A DNA stretch of 64,000 nt from Oceanobacillus manasiensis (lineage in GTDB: Bacteria; Bacillota; Bacilli; Bacillales; Amphibacillaceae). Position numbers and translations under genes: made by a program. Positions within the stretch are counted from its first letter, which is position 1. Each line of letters starts with the position of its first letter. Positions 54,425 through 62,717 of this stretch are shown in pieces. The stretch lies in the NCBI RefSeq assembly GCF_000724085.1, contig NZ_CCDL010000001.1, forward strand, positions 124,001 to 188,000. The letters are read 5' to 3'. Under the pieces are notes generated by a model. The model saw only the letters and a list, made by a program, of their open reading frames with translations. It was not told the origin of the DNA and did not search any database.

Positions 54425-55111
54425 ATGAATTTTTCAGAACAGTTAAGAAAAGAAAACGATGATCTATTTCAAATGATTTTCGCGCATCCCTTTGTGCAAG
54501 GAGTCGGAAAAGGTGACATCTCAAAGGAAGCGCTCGCCCATTATATTAAAGCGGATTACGAATACTTGAACGCGTTTATGCAAATTTACGGCATCGCCCT
54601 ATCAAAGTCACAAGATCGGGAAGATATCGCTTATTTCTTCGATCAGATTAAATTCGTGCTTCATGATGAAATTCACCCACATCGAAATTTCTGTGATCAT
54701 ATCGGTGTAGAATATGAAGCATTACAAGGGCATCCACTTCCACCTACTGCCGACCATTATATTAAACATATGATGTACCATGCCCAAATGGGATCGTCTG
54801 GTGAAATTATCGGAGCTTTACTTCCCTGCCCGTGGACATATTTAGAAATAGGTAAAGCATTAACAGAACAATATCAACCTGATGAAAGTCATCCCTTTTA
54901 CGATTGGATAACCTTTTATACCGGAGAGGAAGTTGAGCACACAACGAGTGAATTACGCGCTCGCCTTGATCGATTTGCTTCTCAAAGCTCTGAAGAAGAA
55001 CAGGCAAAAATGAAAGAAGCCTTCCGTAAAAGCTGCCAGCTAGAGTTGAAGTTTTGGGAGATGGCATACACGTGCGAAGAATGGCCATCAGCTGAAAAGG
55101 GGATTCGCTAA
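54425..55111 (+). CDS. tenA: Thiaminase II / aminopyrimidine hydrolase
   Basis: 228 residues, all-helical. The active-site Cys is in LLPCPWTYLEIG near residue 139, with GEEVEH near 176 and SEQLRKENDDLF at the start. It hydrolyses thiamine breakdown products to HMP for reuse. AAAGGAGG precedes the ATG. Its stop overlaps thiD by one base. Confidence 0.93.
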   Translation: MNFSEQLRKENDDLFQMIFAHPFVQGVGKGDISKEALAHYIKADYEYLNAFMQIYGIALSKSQDREDIAYFFDQIKFVLHDEIHPHRNFCDHIGVEYEALQGHPLPPTADHYIKHMMYHAQMGSSGEIIGALLPCPWTYLEIGKALTEQYQPDESHPFYDWITFYTGEEVEHTTSELRARLDRFASQSSEEEQAKMKEAFRKSCQLELKFWEMAYTCEEWPSAEKGIR

Positions 55112-55923
55112 TGAAACAAATACCTTGCGCGTTAACTATTGCAGGTACAGACCCAAGCGGAGGTGCTGGCATTCAAGCTGATTTAAAAACATTTCAGGAA
55201 TTACAAACTTACGGGATGTCTGTCATTACATCGGTTGTAGCCCAAAACACAACTGGTGTGCAGGATGTACACCACCTTCCAGAGGAATTTATTGAGCAAC
55301 AGCTCCATTCTGTGTTATCCGACATGCCAGTTCATGCCCTGAAAACAGGGATGATTGCTAATGAACCAATGATGCGCGTTCTTGCAAAACACATTACTAC
55401 ACAGGACGTCCATTACGTTATGGATCCCGTAATGGTAGCAACAAGTGGAGACCCACTCATTGTTGAAGAAGCACGCCATTTTCTAAAAGAGGAACTGCTT
55501 CCACTAACAACCATTGTTACTCCAAATCTTCCAGAAACGGAATTTATTACGGGCAGACAAATAGAGTCAACGAAAGATATGAAGGAAGCGGCCGCTTATA
55601 TAGTAGATGAATTAGGAGCGGGTGCAGCACTTATTAAAGGCGGACATCTGCAGGGAAAAGCAGTAGACTTCCTCTATGATGGACAACGCTTATATACGTT
55701 TTCGGAAGAGCGCATTATTACAAAGAATACTCACGGCACAGGGTGCACCTATTCTGCAGCAATAACCGCTAACTTAAGTAAGGGTTTATCACTTTATGAA
55801 GCTGTATTGCATGCAAAGGAATTTGTAACGGCAGCAATCCGCCATTCTTTTCCAATCGGATCAGGAAATGGTCCAACTAATCACTGGGCAACGAGAATGA
55901 AGGAGGGCCAGATATACAGATGA
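55111..55923 (+). CDS. thiD: HMP / HMP-phosphate kinase
   Basis: 270 residues, ribokinase-like. GTDPSGGAGIQADLKT near residue 10 and KNTHGTGCTYSAAI with catalytic Asp-free GTGC motif near 208 are the ThiD signatures. Phosphorylates HMP from TenA to HMP-PP. It overlaps tenA by 1 base and thiM by 4. Confidence 0.93.
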   Translation: MKQIPCALTIAGTDPSGGAGIQADLKTFQELQTYGMSVITSVVAQNTTGVQDVHHLPEEFIEQQLHSVLSDMPVHALKTGMIANEPMMRVLAKHITTQDVHYVMDPVMVATSGDPLIVEEARHFLKEELLPLTTIVTPNLPETEFITGRQIESTKDMKEAAAYIVDELGAGAALIKGGHLQGKAVDFLYDGQRLYTFSEERIITKNTHGTGCTYSAAITANLSKGLSLYEAVLHAKEFVTAAIRHSFPIGSGNGPTNHWATRMKEGQIYR

Positions 55924-56696
55924 ACGCACAAATTATTAAAGAAGTCAGGGAAACAAATCCACTCATCCACCATTTAACAAACCAGGTTGTAATGAATTTC
56001 ACAGCAAATGGACTTCTATCGTTTGGAGGATCTCCTGTGATGGCAAAAGCAGAGGAAGAGGCAACGGAAATGGCCTCTGTCGCTGACGGGGTATTAATCA
56101 ACATTGGTACATTAACCTCCTTGGAATTACCTGCCATGGTGGAAGCAGGAATTGCTGCAAATAAAAAAGGCATACCTGTAGTGCTAGATCCCGTTGGTGT
56201 GGCGGCAACGACGTTTCGTAGTAATGCAGTAAGACAGTTAACAGAGAATATTCAATTCACTGCGATTAAAGGCAATGCAGGTGAAATGGCTCATCTCGTA
56301 CATACCCCTTGGGAAACAAAGGGGGTAGATTCTGTTGGCGATGGAGATATAACAGAGATTGCGCAAATGGTAGCAGATACTTATCAAACCTCTGTCATAG
56401 TTACGGGAAAAACGGATTATATCTATACAGATGGCAATCTATACACAAATGATTCCGGTCACCCTCTACTAGGAAAAATAACTGGAGCAGGCTGCTTGCT
56501 TGGTTCGATTATTACAGCTTGCTTGTCTACCAATTATTCAATGAAGGATCAGCTTATCACCGCTGTTTCATTTTATGGGCATGCCGCTGACTTTGCAGCA
56601 CAGCAACGCACTGTTGTGGGGCCTGGCAGCTTTTTGACTGGATTCATCGATGCACTGTCTATGGATGTAGAAAAAGTAGCGGAAAGGAGAATGTAA
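55920..56696 (+). CDS. thiM: Hydroxyethylthiazole kinase
   Basis: 258 residues. HHLTNQVVMNFTANGLLSFGGSPVM at the start and VVLDPVGVAATTFR near 82 mark ThiM, and the catalytic ITGAGCLLGS is near 183. It phosphorylates thiazole brought in by ThiW. Overlaps thiD by 4 bases and abuts thiE. Confidence 0.94.
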   Translation: MNAQIIKEVRETNPLIHHLTNQVVMNFTANGLLSFGGSPVMAKAEEEATEMASVADGVLINIGTLTSLELPAMVEAGIAANKKGIPVVLDPVGVAATTFRSNAVRQLTENIQFTAIKGNAGEMAHLVHTPWETKGVDSVGDGDITEIAQMVADTYQTSVIVTGKTDYIYTDGNLYTNDSGHPLLGKITGAGCLLGSIITACLSTNYSMKDQLITAVSFYGHAADFAAQQRTVVGPGSFLTGFIDALSMDVEKVAERRM

Positions 56697-57311
56697 GTGG
56701 AACCCCAGATACTGCGTAAATACTTTATTATGGGAAGTCAAAACTGCCCTAGAGATCCTGTTGAAATCTTAACTGAGGCAGCTCAAGCAGGAATTACTGC
56801 CTTCCAATTCCGAGAAAAAGGCACAGGCGCTCTAAGTGGTCTAAGGAAAGTCGTGTTGGGAAAGCAATTACGAGAGATTTGTTATCAACATTCCATTCCT
56901 TTCATCGTAAATGATGACATAGAGCTAGCAGAGATTTTAGGTGCTGATGGAATTCATATCGGCCAAGAAGACAGCAATGCTGAAGAAGTACGGAGCCGGT
57001 TTCCTAATAAATTGATCGGCTTATCTGTTTCCAATACATTAGAGCTTGAACAGAGCCCTTTATCTGTTGTCGATTATCTTGGAGCAGGACCTGTTTTTGC
57101 CACAGGGACAAAAAATGATGCCAAGGAGCCTGTTGGTACTCAATGGATAGCGCAAGTACGAGAACAGCATCCCCACCTACCATTAGTCGGGATTGGCGGC
57201 ATTACCACCGACTCATCTAGCAACGTGATACAAGCAGGAGCAGATGGAGTAGCAGTCATATCTGCCATCACACACGCAACAAACATCCAAGATGCGGTGG
57301 AAAATTTGTAA
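56697..57311 (+). CDS. thiE: Thiamine-phosphate synthase
   Basis: 204 residues, TIM barrel. It joins HMP-PP and thiazole phosphate to give thiamine phosphate. AFQFREKG near residue 36, FIVNDDIELA near 70, DGIHIGQED near 87, and GPVFATGTKNDA near 125 are diagnostic. The start is GTG directly after the thiM stop. Last gene of the salvage operon. Confidence 0.93.
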   Translation: MEPQILRKYFIMGSQNCPRDPVEILTEAAQAGITAFQFREKGTGALSGLRKVVLGKQLREICYQHSIPFIVNDDIELAEILGADGIHIGQEDSNAEEVRSRFPNKLIGLSVSNTLELEQSPLSVVDYLGAGPVFATGTKNDAKEPVGTQWIAQVREQHPHLPLVGIGGITTDSSSNVIQAGADGVAVISAITHATNIQDAVENL

Positions 57312-57339
57312 AGTAGTAAGAAGCTGATAGAGCAAAAGA

Positions 57340-57405
57340 AAATCATTTAAACTACAGTCGGCCAAACCGGATTATTCTACAAAAAATCGGGTTTGGCCGG
57401 CTAGT
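57340..57405. other. Hairpin between convergent thiE and MerR genes
   Basis: CGGCCAAACCGGATT pairs with AATCGGGTTTGGCCG around an 11-base loop. No T tract follows on either strand, so it may be a weak or factor-assisted terminator, or a repeat remnant. Confidence 0.5.
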
Positions 57406-57419
57406 TGCTCTATACCACT

Positions 57420-58160
57420 TTATTTCCTTCTGTCTGCATAGATACCCATTGCATCCCGCATAAATAACGCTAGGCCCTCACCAAATTGATCAATGTTTTT
57501 TGTAAAACGCTGATCATCTACATACATTTGTCCGAGCCCTTTAAATGCATCAAGCGAATAAGATCCCATATCGTTTAAAAAATAGAACCACTCTTCAATT
57601 TTTTCTTGTGCAGTCTCCGAACCAGGATCCAAGTGACGAACCTCTGCCAGTCCAGCATAAATGGCATTAAACTTTTCTTCAAACTTCTTTTTCTCGCCTT
57701 TCGACATATTGTTTAGCTTCGCATTTGATTGGTCTACCGCTTCATCTCCCCAACGCTTGCGAGCTTTTTCCTCATATGGATTCTTACTAAAATCGAAACC
57801 TTCAAATTTTTCTTCTGCACTCATTCTTCTCTCTCCTTTTTTATACTCGATTGTTTTATCGATTGTTCTCACCATTTTGTCTATGCTAGCTCTTTTTTCT
57901 AACAGCATTTTACGGTGTAGCGCTAGTGCCTCCTCCTGATTAAAAGAAGGACTTGCGAGAATCTCCTTTATTTTCTTCAATGGAAAATCCAGTTCTCTAA
58001 AAAATAAAATTTGCTGTAGTCTTTCGAGGTCTTTTTCGGAATAAATTCGATAACCAGCATCTGTCATCTCTTCAGGATTAAGTAATCCTATCGCATCATA
58101 GTGATGCAGTGTACGCACACTTATTCCTACTAAAGAAGCCACTTCCTTTACTTTCAACAA
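57420..58160 (-). CDS. MerR-family regulator with TipAS drug-binding domain
   Basis: About 246 residues: a MerR winged helix-turn-helix (residues 2-70, with [16 protein letters not shown] and [16 protein letters not shown]), a coiled coil, then a C-terminal TipAS domain (about 110-246). This is the Mta/TipA layout, which binds cationic or thiopeptide drugs and activates efflux genes. The start is TTG 58160 after GGAAGGAGGG; ATG 58178 would place that site inside the gene. Confidence 0.88.
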   Translation of the reverse strand: MLKVKEVASLVGISVRTLHHYDAIGLLNPEEMTDAGYRIYSEKDLERLQQILFFRELDFPLKKIKEILASPSFNQEEALALHRKMLLEKRASIDKMVRTIDKTIEYKKGERRMSAEEKFEGFDFSKNPYEEKARKRWGDEAVDQSNAKLNNMSKGEKKKFEEKFNAIYAGLAEVRHLDPGSETAQEKIEEWFYFLNDMGSYSLDAFKGLGQMYVDDQRFTKNIDQFGEGLALFMRDAMGIYADRRK

Positions 58161-58184
58161 CGATTTCCCTCCTTCCATAACTCT

Positions 58185-58215
58185 ACAATAAAGTATAACG
58201 TAACGTTATGGTCAA
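58185..58215 (-). promoter_or_regulatory. MerR-type promoter with 19-bp spacer and palindrome
   Basis: TTGACC (58210-58215) and TATTGT (58185-58190) on the minus strand are 19 bp apart, the stretched spacing typical of MerR-activated promoters. The spacer contains the perfect palindrome ATAACGTNACGTTAT (58195-58209). It indicates autoregulation of the MerR-TipAS gene. Confidence 0.7.
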
Positions 58216-58382
58216 GAAGAAAAATTACTTTTATACAACAAATTTATTTTCTTATCGTTAAGTTCGCACGAATGCCTAAACAGACACAAACAAACCAATT
58301 CAATCGCCCAATTTTGCTAATCGAATCGCAAAATAGACGATAAACCATATAGTATAGGGAGTACTTTTTAGGAGGTAACAAA

Positions 58383-58889
58383 ATGACTTATTATAATCAA
58401 CCACCATACGATGAAGAAGAAGAAAGACAATTAAACATACCGGGACAGATTCTTGGAGGATTATTCGGCGGTCCTGGCGGCGGGTTTCCTGGCCAAGGTG
58501 GATTCCCTGGTTCTGGAGGCGGATTTCCTGGCCAAGGCGGGTTCCCCGGTTCTGGAGGCGGATTTCCTGGCCAAGGCGGTTTCCCTGGTTCTGGAGGTGG
58601 ATTCCCCGGACAGCCTGGCGGAGGACCAGGACAGTCTGGAGGGCCACCTTCAACTCCGCCACCATCTTTCCAGCCGGTTCAACCACAAGCACAATTGTTT
58701 GCCGTTGACCCTGGAGCAATCCGTAGCTGTCTATTCCGTTTCACCTTTGTTTGGTTGCGTTGGCAATCATTCTGGTTCTTCCCTACATTTGTAGGAAGAA
58801 ACTCTATAGCCGGTTTTAGATGGACTGGTAATAGATGGGTCTATTTCGGAACAGATTTGGATAATGTTCAATCGTTCCAATGTTACTAA
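58383..58889 (+). CDS. Gly-rich repeat protein, likely spore-surface
   Basis: 168 residues. Residues 25-90 hold at least three copies of a 13-residue repeat (GGGFPGQGGFPGS), nearly identical at DNA level. A Pro-rich linker and a C-terminal aromatic domain rich in Trp/Phe follow, ending QCY. No signal peptide. CATATAGTA at 58346-58354 fits a SigK -10, and AGGAGG precedes the ATG, which suggests a coat or exosporium component. No family recognised. Confidence 0.65.
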   Translation: MTYYNQPPYDEEEERQLNIPGQILGGLFGGPGGGFPGQGGFPGSGGGFPGQGGFPGSGGGFPGQGGFPGSGGGFPGQPGGGPGQSGGPPSTPPPSFQPVQPQAQLFAVDPGAIRSCLFRFTFVWLRWQSFWFFPTFVGRNSIAGFRWTGNRWVYFGTDLDNVQSFQCY

Positions 58890-58958
58890 GGGTATAAAGG
58901 GCTAGTGCACACCCTTCTTACAGGTTTCCATCATAGGATAACTCGAAGGGAGGGATAC

Positions 58959-59150
58959 ATGGTGTATCAATTAGCTTTACTCTATTTAGCTTGTGTTCTT
59001 GCTGGCTTCGGGCTCGCTAATTTACCATCTTCCGCTATCGTTACAGCAGAAATTGCCAATATCTTTAACCTTATTGGGAGCATTGCGATAATTGTATTCG
59101 GGGGAGCTATACTTTATCTTGGCTTTAAATCTCTTTTCAATAAAAGGTAG
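58959..59150 (+). CDS. Small membrane protein with two hydrophobic segments
   Basis: 63 residues, with membrane segments at about 3-23 and 36-58 and a short basic tail. The ATG at 58959 follows GAAGGGAGGG; the ORF extends further upstream but without a site. Function unknown. It lies 69 bp after the Gly-rich gene and ends at a strong bidirectional terminator, so the two may be co-transcribed. Confidence 0.65.
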   Translation: MVYQLALLYLACVLAGFGLANLPSSAIVTAEIANIFNLIGSIAIIVFGGAILYLGFKSLFNKR

Positions 59151-59157
59151 TAAAACA

Positions 59158-59186
59158 AAGACACCGCCGAATCCGGCGGTGTCTTT
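59158..59186. terminator. Bidirectional terminator palindrome
   Basis: AAAGACACCGCCG / CGGCGGTGTCTTT is a perfect palindrome with a 3-base centre, between convergent genes. Confidence 0.9.
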
Positions 59187-59220
59187 ACACCTATTGTCTC
59201 CATCACCTTAGCAATGTGAA

Positions 59221-60765
59221 CTATTTATTCATTTTTTTACTCATTTCCCTTTGCCACATAAGTCCTTGTTCAAAAGCCATTTTCCTAGCTATTTTGGGAG
59301 CGTTCCATAATGGCGGAAGCAGGAGTAATGAGACTGGTACTGCTGTTATCACAATCGAGTTTTGGATAGATGAAATACTGTCCTCTCCTATGGAAAGAAT
59401 TACTGCTGTTGTAAGCCCAAAGATAACCGCCCAAAATACGCGTAACCATCTTTTTGGCATATCATTTCCCGTAAGTGTAGCTGCCACCGTATAAGACATG
59501 GTGTCTACCGTGGTCGCAACAAAGACAACCGATACAATCAGGAACCCTAGTCCTATCCATGTACCTATTGGTAGTTGATCCGTTATAGCCATAACAGCCG
59601 CTGGCATACCACCTTCACTTAACGCACCAGAAATTGATCCCGGATGTTCTGTTTCATAGAATATCCCTGTTCCACCAACAATCGAAAACCAGAAATTATT
59701 TACGATTGGTGCAACAATGGATACCGCAATAATTAATTCTCTAATTGTTCTTCCTCGCGAAATTCGACTGATAAAAACAATTAACATTGGAGCATAACCA
59801 ATGAACCATCCCCAGAAAAATATTGTCCAGGCACCCAACCATTCATGGTCACCTCGGAACATACTCATCGTAAAGAAATTTTGGATATGATGGCCTGTTC
59901 CTCCAACAAAACCGTCTAATATAAACATAGTCGGGCCAATAATTAAAACAACAATTGCTAAAAATATGGTAAAGCCGACATTGTAACGGCTCAATGTTAA
60001 AATCCCTCTATCTACACCAGTCGCAGCTGAAATGGCAGCAATTATTGCTAAACCTATCACAACGGTGATGCTTACAGATAGGGTGTTAGGAACATTAAAT
60101 AGATGATGTAACCCGTAGGAAATTTGCAATCCAAGAAATCCTAATGGACCGAGTGTCCCAGCAACCGTAGCTATAATAGAAAAGATATCAGCAGAGGAAC
60201 CAATAACGCTTTTATGATAAATTTTCTCTCCGAAGATAGGGTATAGTAACCCTCTGGGACGTAATGGAAATCCTCTATTGTAATGAACGTACATCATTAC
60301 TATGGTTGCAAGTGTACCTAGAATAGCCCAGGCAGTAAATCCCCAATGCATAAAGGATTGCGCTAATGCAGCATTAATATTATTAAACTCCCCTCCACCG
60401 AATAACGGAGGTGTTGTCATATAATGATACATTGGCTCAGAAGCAGCCCAGAATACCCCTCCACTTGCCAATAGGGTTACCAAAATCATTGCTACCCAGC
60501 GAAAATAACTGTACTTTGGTTTATCCTGTTTACCCAATCTAACTCTTCCGTACTTAGATATCGCTAGACCTAACCCTACAAGAAAGTTCCCTAACAGCAA
60601 CAGCTGCCAATAGGCACCAAAGAATGTTGCAGAGTAGTTAAAAAGGTTGTTGATTGCGTTACCAACCATATCACTGTTAATTAATGAAAGTACGATAAAT
60701 GCAGTTAGAAAACCACCACTGACTATAAACACTGGCCAGTCTAACTTTTTTGGTTTACGTTTCAC
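59221..60765 (-). CDS. BCCT-family transporter, divergent
   Basis: 514 residues with twelve membrane segments; intact frame. The TM4 motif reads ASGGVFWAASEPMYHYM instead of the usual GMGxGLxFWxxAEP, and the TM8 motif reads WTIFFWGWFIGYAPML instead of WAWWxSWxPFVG. Trp residues used for betaine binding are partly replaced by Phe/Tyr. It is therefore a BCCT member, but its substrate need not be glycine betaine. The start is GTG 60765 with AGGAGG upstream. Confidence 0.9.
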   Translation of the reverse strand: MKRKPKKLDWPVFIVSGGFLTAFIVLSLINSDMVGNAINNLFNYSATFFGAYWQLLLLGNFLVGLGLAISKYGRVRLGKQDKPKYSYFRWVAMILVTLLASGGVFWAASEPMYHYMTTPPLFGGGEFNNINAALAQSFMHWGFTAWAILGTLATIVMMYVHYNRGFPLRPRGLLYPIFGEKIYHKSVIGSSADIFSIIATVAGTLGPLGFLGLQISYGLHHLFNVPNTLSVSITVVIGLAIIAAISAATGVDRGILTLSRYNVGFTIFLAIVVLIIGPTMFILDGFVGGTGHHIQNFFTMSMFRGDHEWLGAWTIFFWGWFIGYAPMLIVFISRISRGRTIRELIIAVSIVAPIVNNFWFSIVGGTGIFYETEHPGSISGALSEGGMPAAVMAITDQLPIGTWIGLGFLIVSVVFVATTVDTMSYTVAATLTGNDMPKRWLRVFWAVIFGLTTAVILSIGEDSISSIQNSIVITAVPVSLLLLPPLWNAPKIARKMAFEQGLMWQREMSKKMNK

Positions 60766-61044
60766 GCTTTTCCTCCTAATTTTTTAGGAGCAAGTGTCTA
60801 AAATTGGTTGTTAGCTTTGTCATTTAAGACCGTTGGATGGAAGTTGATTATTAAAAACAACATAATAATCCTTTGACGAAATACCATCAGCTTGCCCTTT
60901 TTTATAACACAGCTCAATATTATAGTCTAAATTTGCTGATTGGTCAAAAAATTACTGTCTGTTAGCTAGTATATTTAACACTAATTTTCACTTATAAATA
61001 GAATTATATACACGATAAGGAAGCCGTATTTTTATATTATAAGT

Positions 61045-61863
61045 TTAATCTTTGACGATCTCTTCTACTGTCTCTTCCACTTCGTTTCTAGACATTTTTT
61101 CTTTTCCATCCTGCATCGCTTTCAATGTCTTTTTTGCCAGCGCCAACGGGATCTTACAGAAATGAAGGATATGCCGTGTTTGGATGGATTTAATATAAGT
61201 ATCGGCCTTCTCTAAGTTGCCCTTTGCATATGCAAACAAGTCCGCTCTGTTCCAACCATCCGGGATAAAGGTTACGCCTCGTTCCGCATCCTCTTCTTGG
61301 TTACGTAGCATGTTAACTGCCTGAAGGCCTCTTCCATAACCAATTGCCAATTCTCTATCTGTAATCGTACCATCGTACCATTCCCATATATCAGATAGCA
61401 TAACCCCAACTAGACCGGCAACATAATATGTATAATCATCCAAGTCCTCTTCTGTAGTTACCACCCAATCGCGTTCAGCCCAATCTGCCATCCCTTTTGC
61501 CATAATACCGGTGGATTCCAGGACTTTATCGACGATGCCTGCTGGACACACTTCAACCCAATCGCCTAATCTCAACGTTACCTCTGGCAAGATTGATTGG
61601 TAAGGGGTTAACAGCTCATTGTAGGCTTGTTGGTTAAATTTATTACGTAATAGTGAACTAATGGCATCCAGTAATACTTTTTTTGTGCTGTTATCAAGTA
61701 ATTCATGATCTTCTATTTCATCAATGGCACGCATACACAAATAAGCGGAACCGACCGTAATTTTTAATGGTTGTTTTAAAAGTGTGATAGGTATGTAAAA
61801 TGTTCTACTCGTTTGTTTTAATACGCGCATGGCGTCTTTCTCTAAACTTGTTTTTTTACTCAA
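61045..61863 (-). CDS. Squalene/phytoene synthase-like protein
   Basis: 272 residues, all-helical prenyl transferase fold. The first Asp-rich motif is DEIED near residue 49 (DxxxD present). The second reads NMLRNQEEDAERG near 180, with Asn where synthases have the first Asp (R-D-x-x-E-D). Length and look match B. subtilis YisP, which has been reported to act as a farnesyl diphosphate phosphatase; synthase activity is thus doubtful. The start is TTG 61863 with GGGAGG upstream. Confidence 0.85.
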   Translation of the reverse strand: MSKKTSLEKDAMRVLKQTSRTFYIPITLLKQPLKITVGSAYLCMRAIDEIEDHELLDNSTKKVLLDAISSLLRNKFNQQAYNELLTPYQSILPEVTLRLGDWVEVCPAGIVDKVLESTGIMAKGMADWAERDWVVTTEEDLDDYTYYVAGLVGVMLSDIWEWYDGTITDRELAIGYGRGLQAVNMLRNQEEDAERGVTFIPDGWNRADLFAYAKGNLEKADTYIKSIQTRHILHFCKIPLALAKKTLKAMQDGKEKMSRNEVEETVEEIVKD

Positions 61864-62046
61864 TGGTTACTTCCTCCCTTTACTACCTTGAGGTATATTT
61901 AGTATAACAACCCTCAGATGCTAACGCCACTTTCCACAATGGTAAAAAAAGAAAAGCAAATAAAAAAAGCGTTGAAGTCTGATTAATAACGGATTAAATG
62001 CTTCCATATTTTCACTCGTATATTATTCCCTTTTTCTAGAATGATA
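61864..62046. other. Intergenic stretch, no gene recognised
   Basis: AT-rich, no ORF of note, no clear promoter motif or structure. It carries the ribosome site of the minus-strand prenyl synthase gene and leads into the motif copies at 62047. Confidence 0.5.
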
Positions 62047-62096
62047 TAAAATGAAACTTCAATTGGTGTTAACCAAATGTTAGTTGAACGTATCGG
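62047..62096 (+). repeat. Partial copy of the structured motif (first half only)
   Basis: ATAAAATGAAACTTCAAT then a hairpin TTGGTGTTAACCAA then ATGTTAGTTGAACGTATCGG. It repeats the outer frame of hairpin 1 of the 154-nt motif but with a different inner stem, and stops before hairpin 2. Confidence 0.7.
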
Positions 62097-62102
62097 ACTT
62101 TT

Positions 62103-62256
62103 ATAAAGTGAAACTTCAATCAGTGGGGGTTTTCATTCTTTCCCCACTGATTGTTAGTTGAACGAATCGGGGTGTTAGCGTCCGTTTACTCCCACTAAAA
62201 ACTAACTGTTTCTATTCATGTTTTGAGTGGGAGTATTACGGACGGTTGCTCCGGGA
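62103..62256 (+). repeat. 154-nt structured interspersed motif, copy B
   Basis: Same length and order as copy A at 21281-21434, with identical arms and differences confined mainly to the hairpin 1 loop and the loop of hairpin 2. It ends about 48 bp before the AhpD-like gene on the same strand and lies in its expected leader. Confidence 0.8.
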
Positions 62257-62304
62257 GAAATAAGCCAAGTTAGAGAGATTACCAATTGAGATGGAGGGAA
62301 TTAT

Positions 62305-62673
62305 ATGGAATCACATGAAGAGGAAATAGTGAATTACTTTGATCAATCTATCCTGGAATTTAAAGAGGGAACAAGTCGCTTTGAGGAAAAATTCCCTAAA
62401 ATGACGAAAGGGTATTTCGAATTCACAGAAGCATGCTTTGAAAAAGGAGCTATAGCAAAAAAAGAGAAGCAGTTAATTGCGCTCGGCATCAGCATTTACG
62501 CACAGGATGAATACTGCATAATGTACCATACAAAAGGATGCGTGGAACATGGCGTCTCAGAGGAAGAATTTATGGAGGCAGTAGGGGTAAGTGCAGCATT
62601 AGGTGGCGGAGCTGCATTTGCACAGGGTGTTACATTAGCAATGGACACGTTTGATTATTTCACCCAAAAGTAG
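62305..62673 (+). CDS. Carboxymuconolactone decarboxylase/AhpD-like protein
   Basis: 122 residues, all-helical, AhpD fold. The active segment reads DEYCIMYHTKGCVEHG near residue 72-87 with Cys-x-x-x-His; the CxxC pair of AhpD is replaced by a single motif Cys. The YurZ-type group of this family has unknown function. GGAGGGA precedes the ATG. Preceded by motif copies in the leader. Confidence 0.85.
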   Translation: MESHEEEIVNYFDQSILEFKEGTSRFEEKFPKMTKGYFEFTEACFEKGAIAKKEKQLIALGISIYAQDEYCIMYHTKGCVEHGVSEEEFMEAVGVSAALGGGAAFAQGVTLAMDTFDYFTQK

Positions 62674-62676
62674 AGA

Positions 62677-62717
62677 AGAGCTGTCAAAAGGTGGAACGAC
62701 CTTTGGCAGCTCTATTT
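62677..62717. terminator. Terminator between AhpD-like and GGDEF genes
   Basis: AGAGCTGTCAAAAGGT pairs imperfectly with ACCTTTGGCAGCTCT and has T-rich flanks both ways. Confidence 0.8.

Noticed and set aside
58300..58719. 139-residue minus-strand ORF opposite the Gly-rich gene
   Set aside because: An antisense shadow of the repetitive Gly-rich sequence; the plus-strand frame has the ribosome site and protein-like composition.
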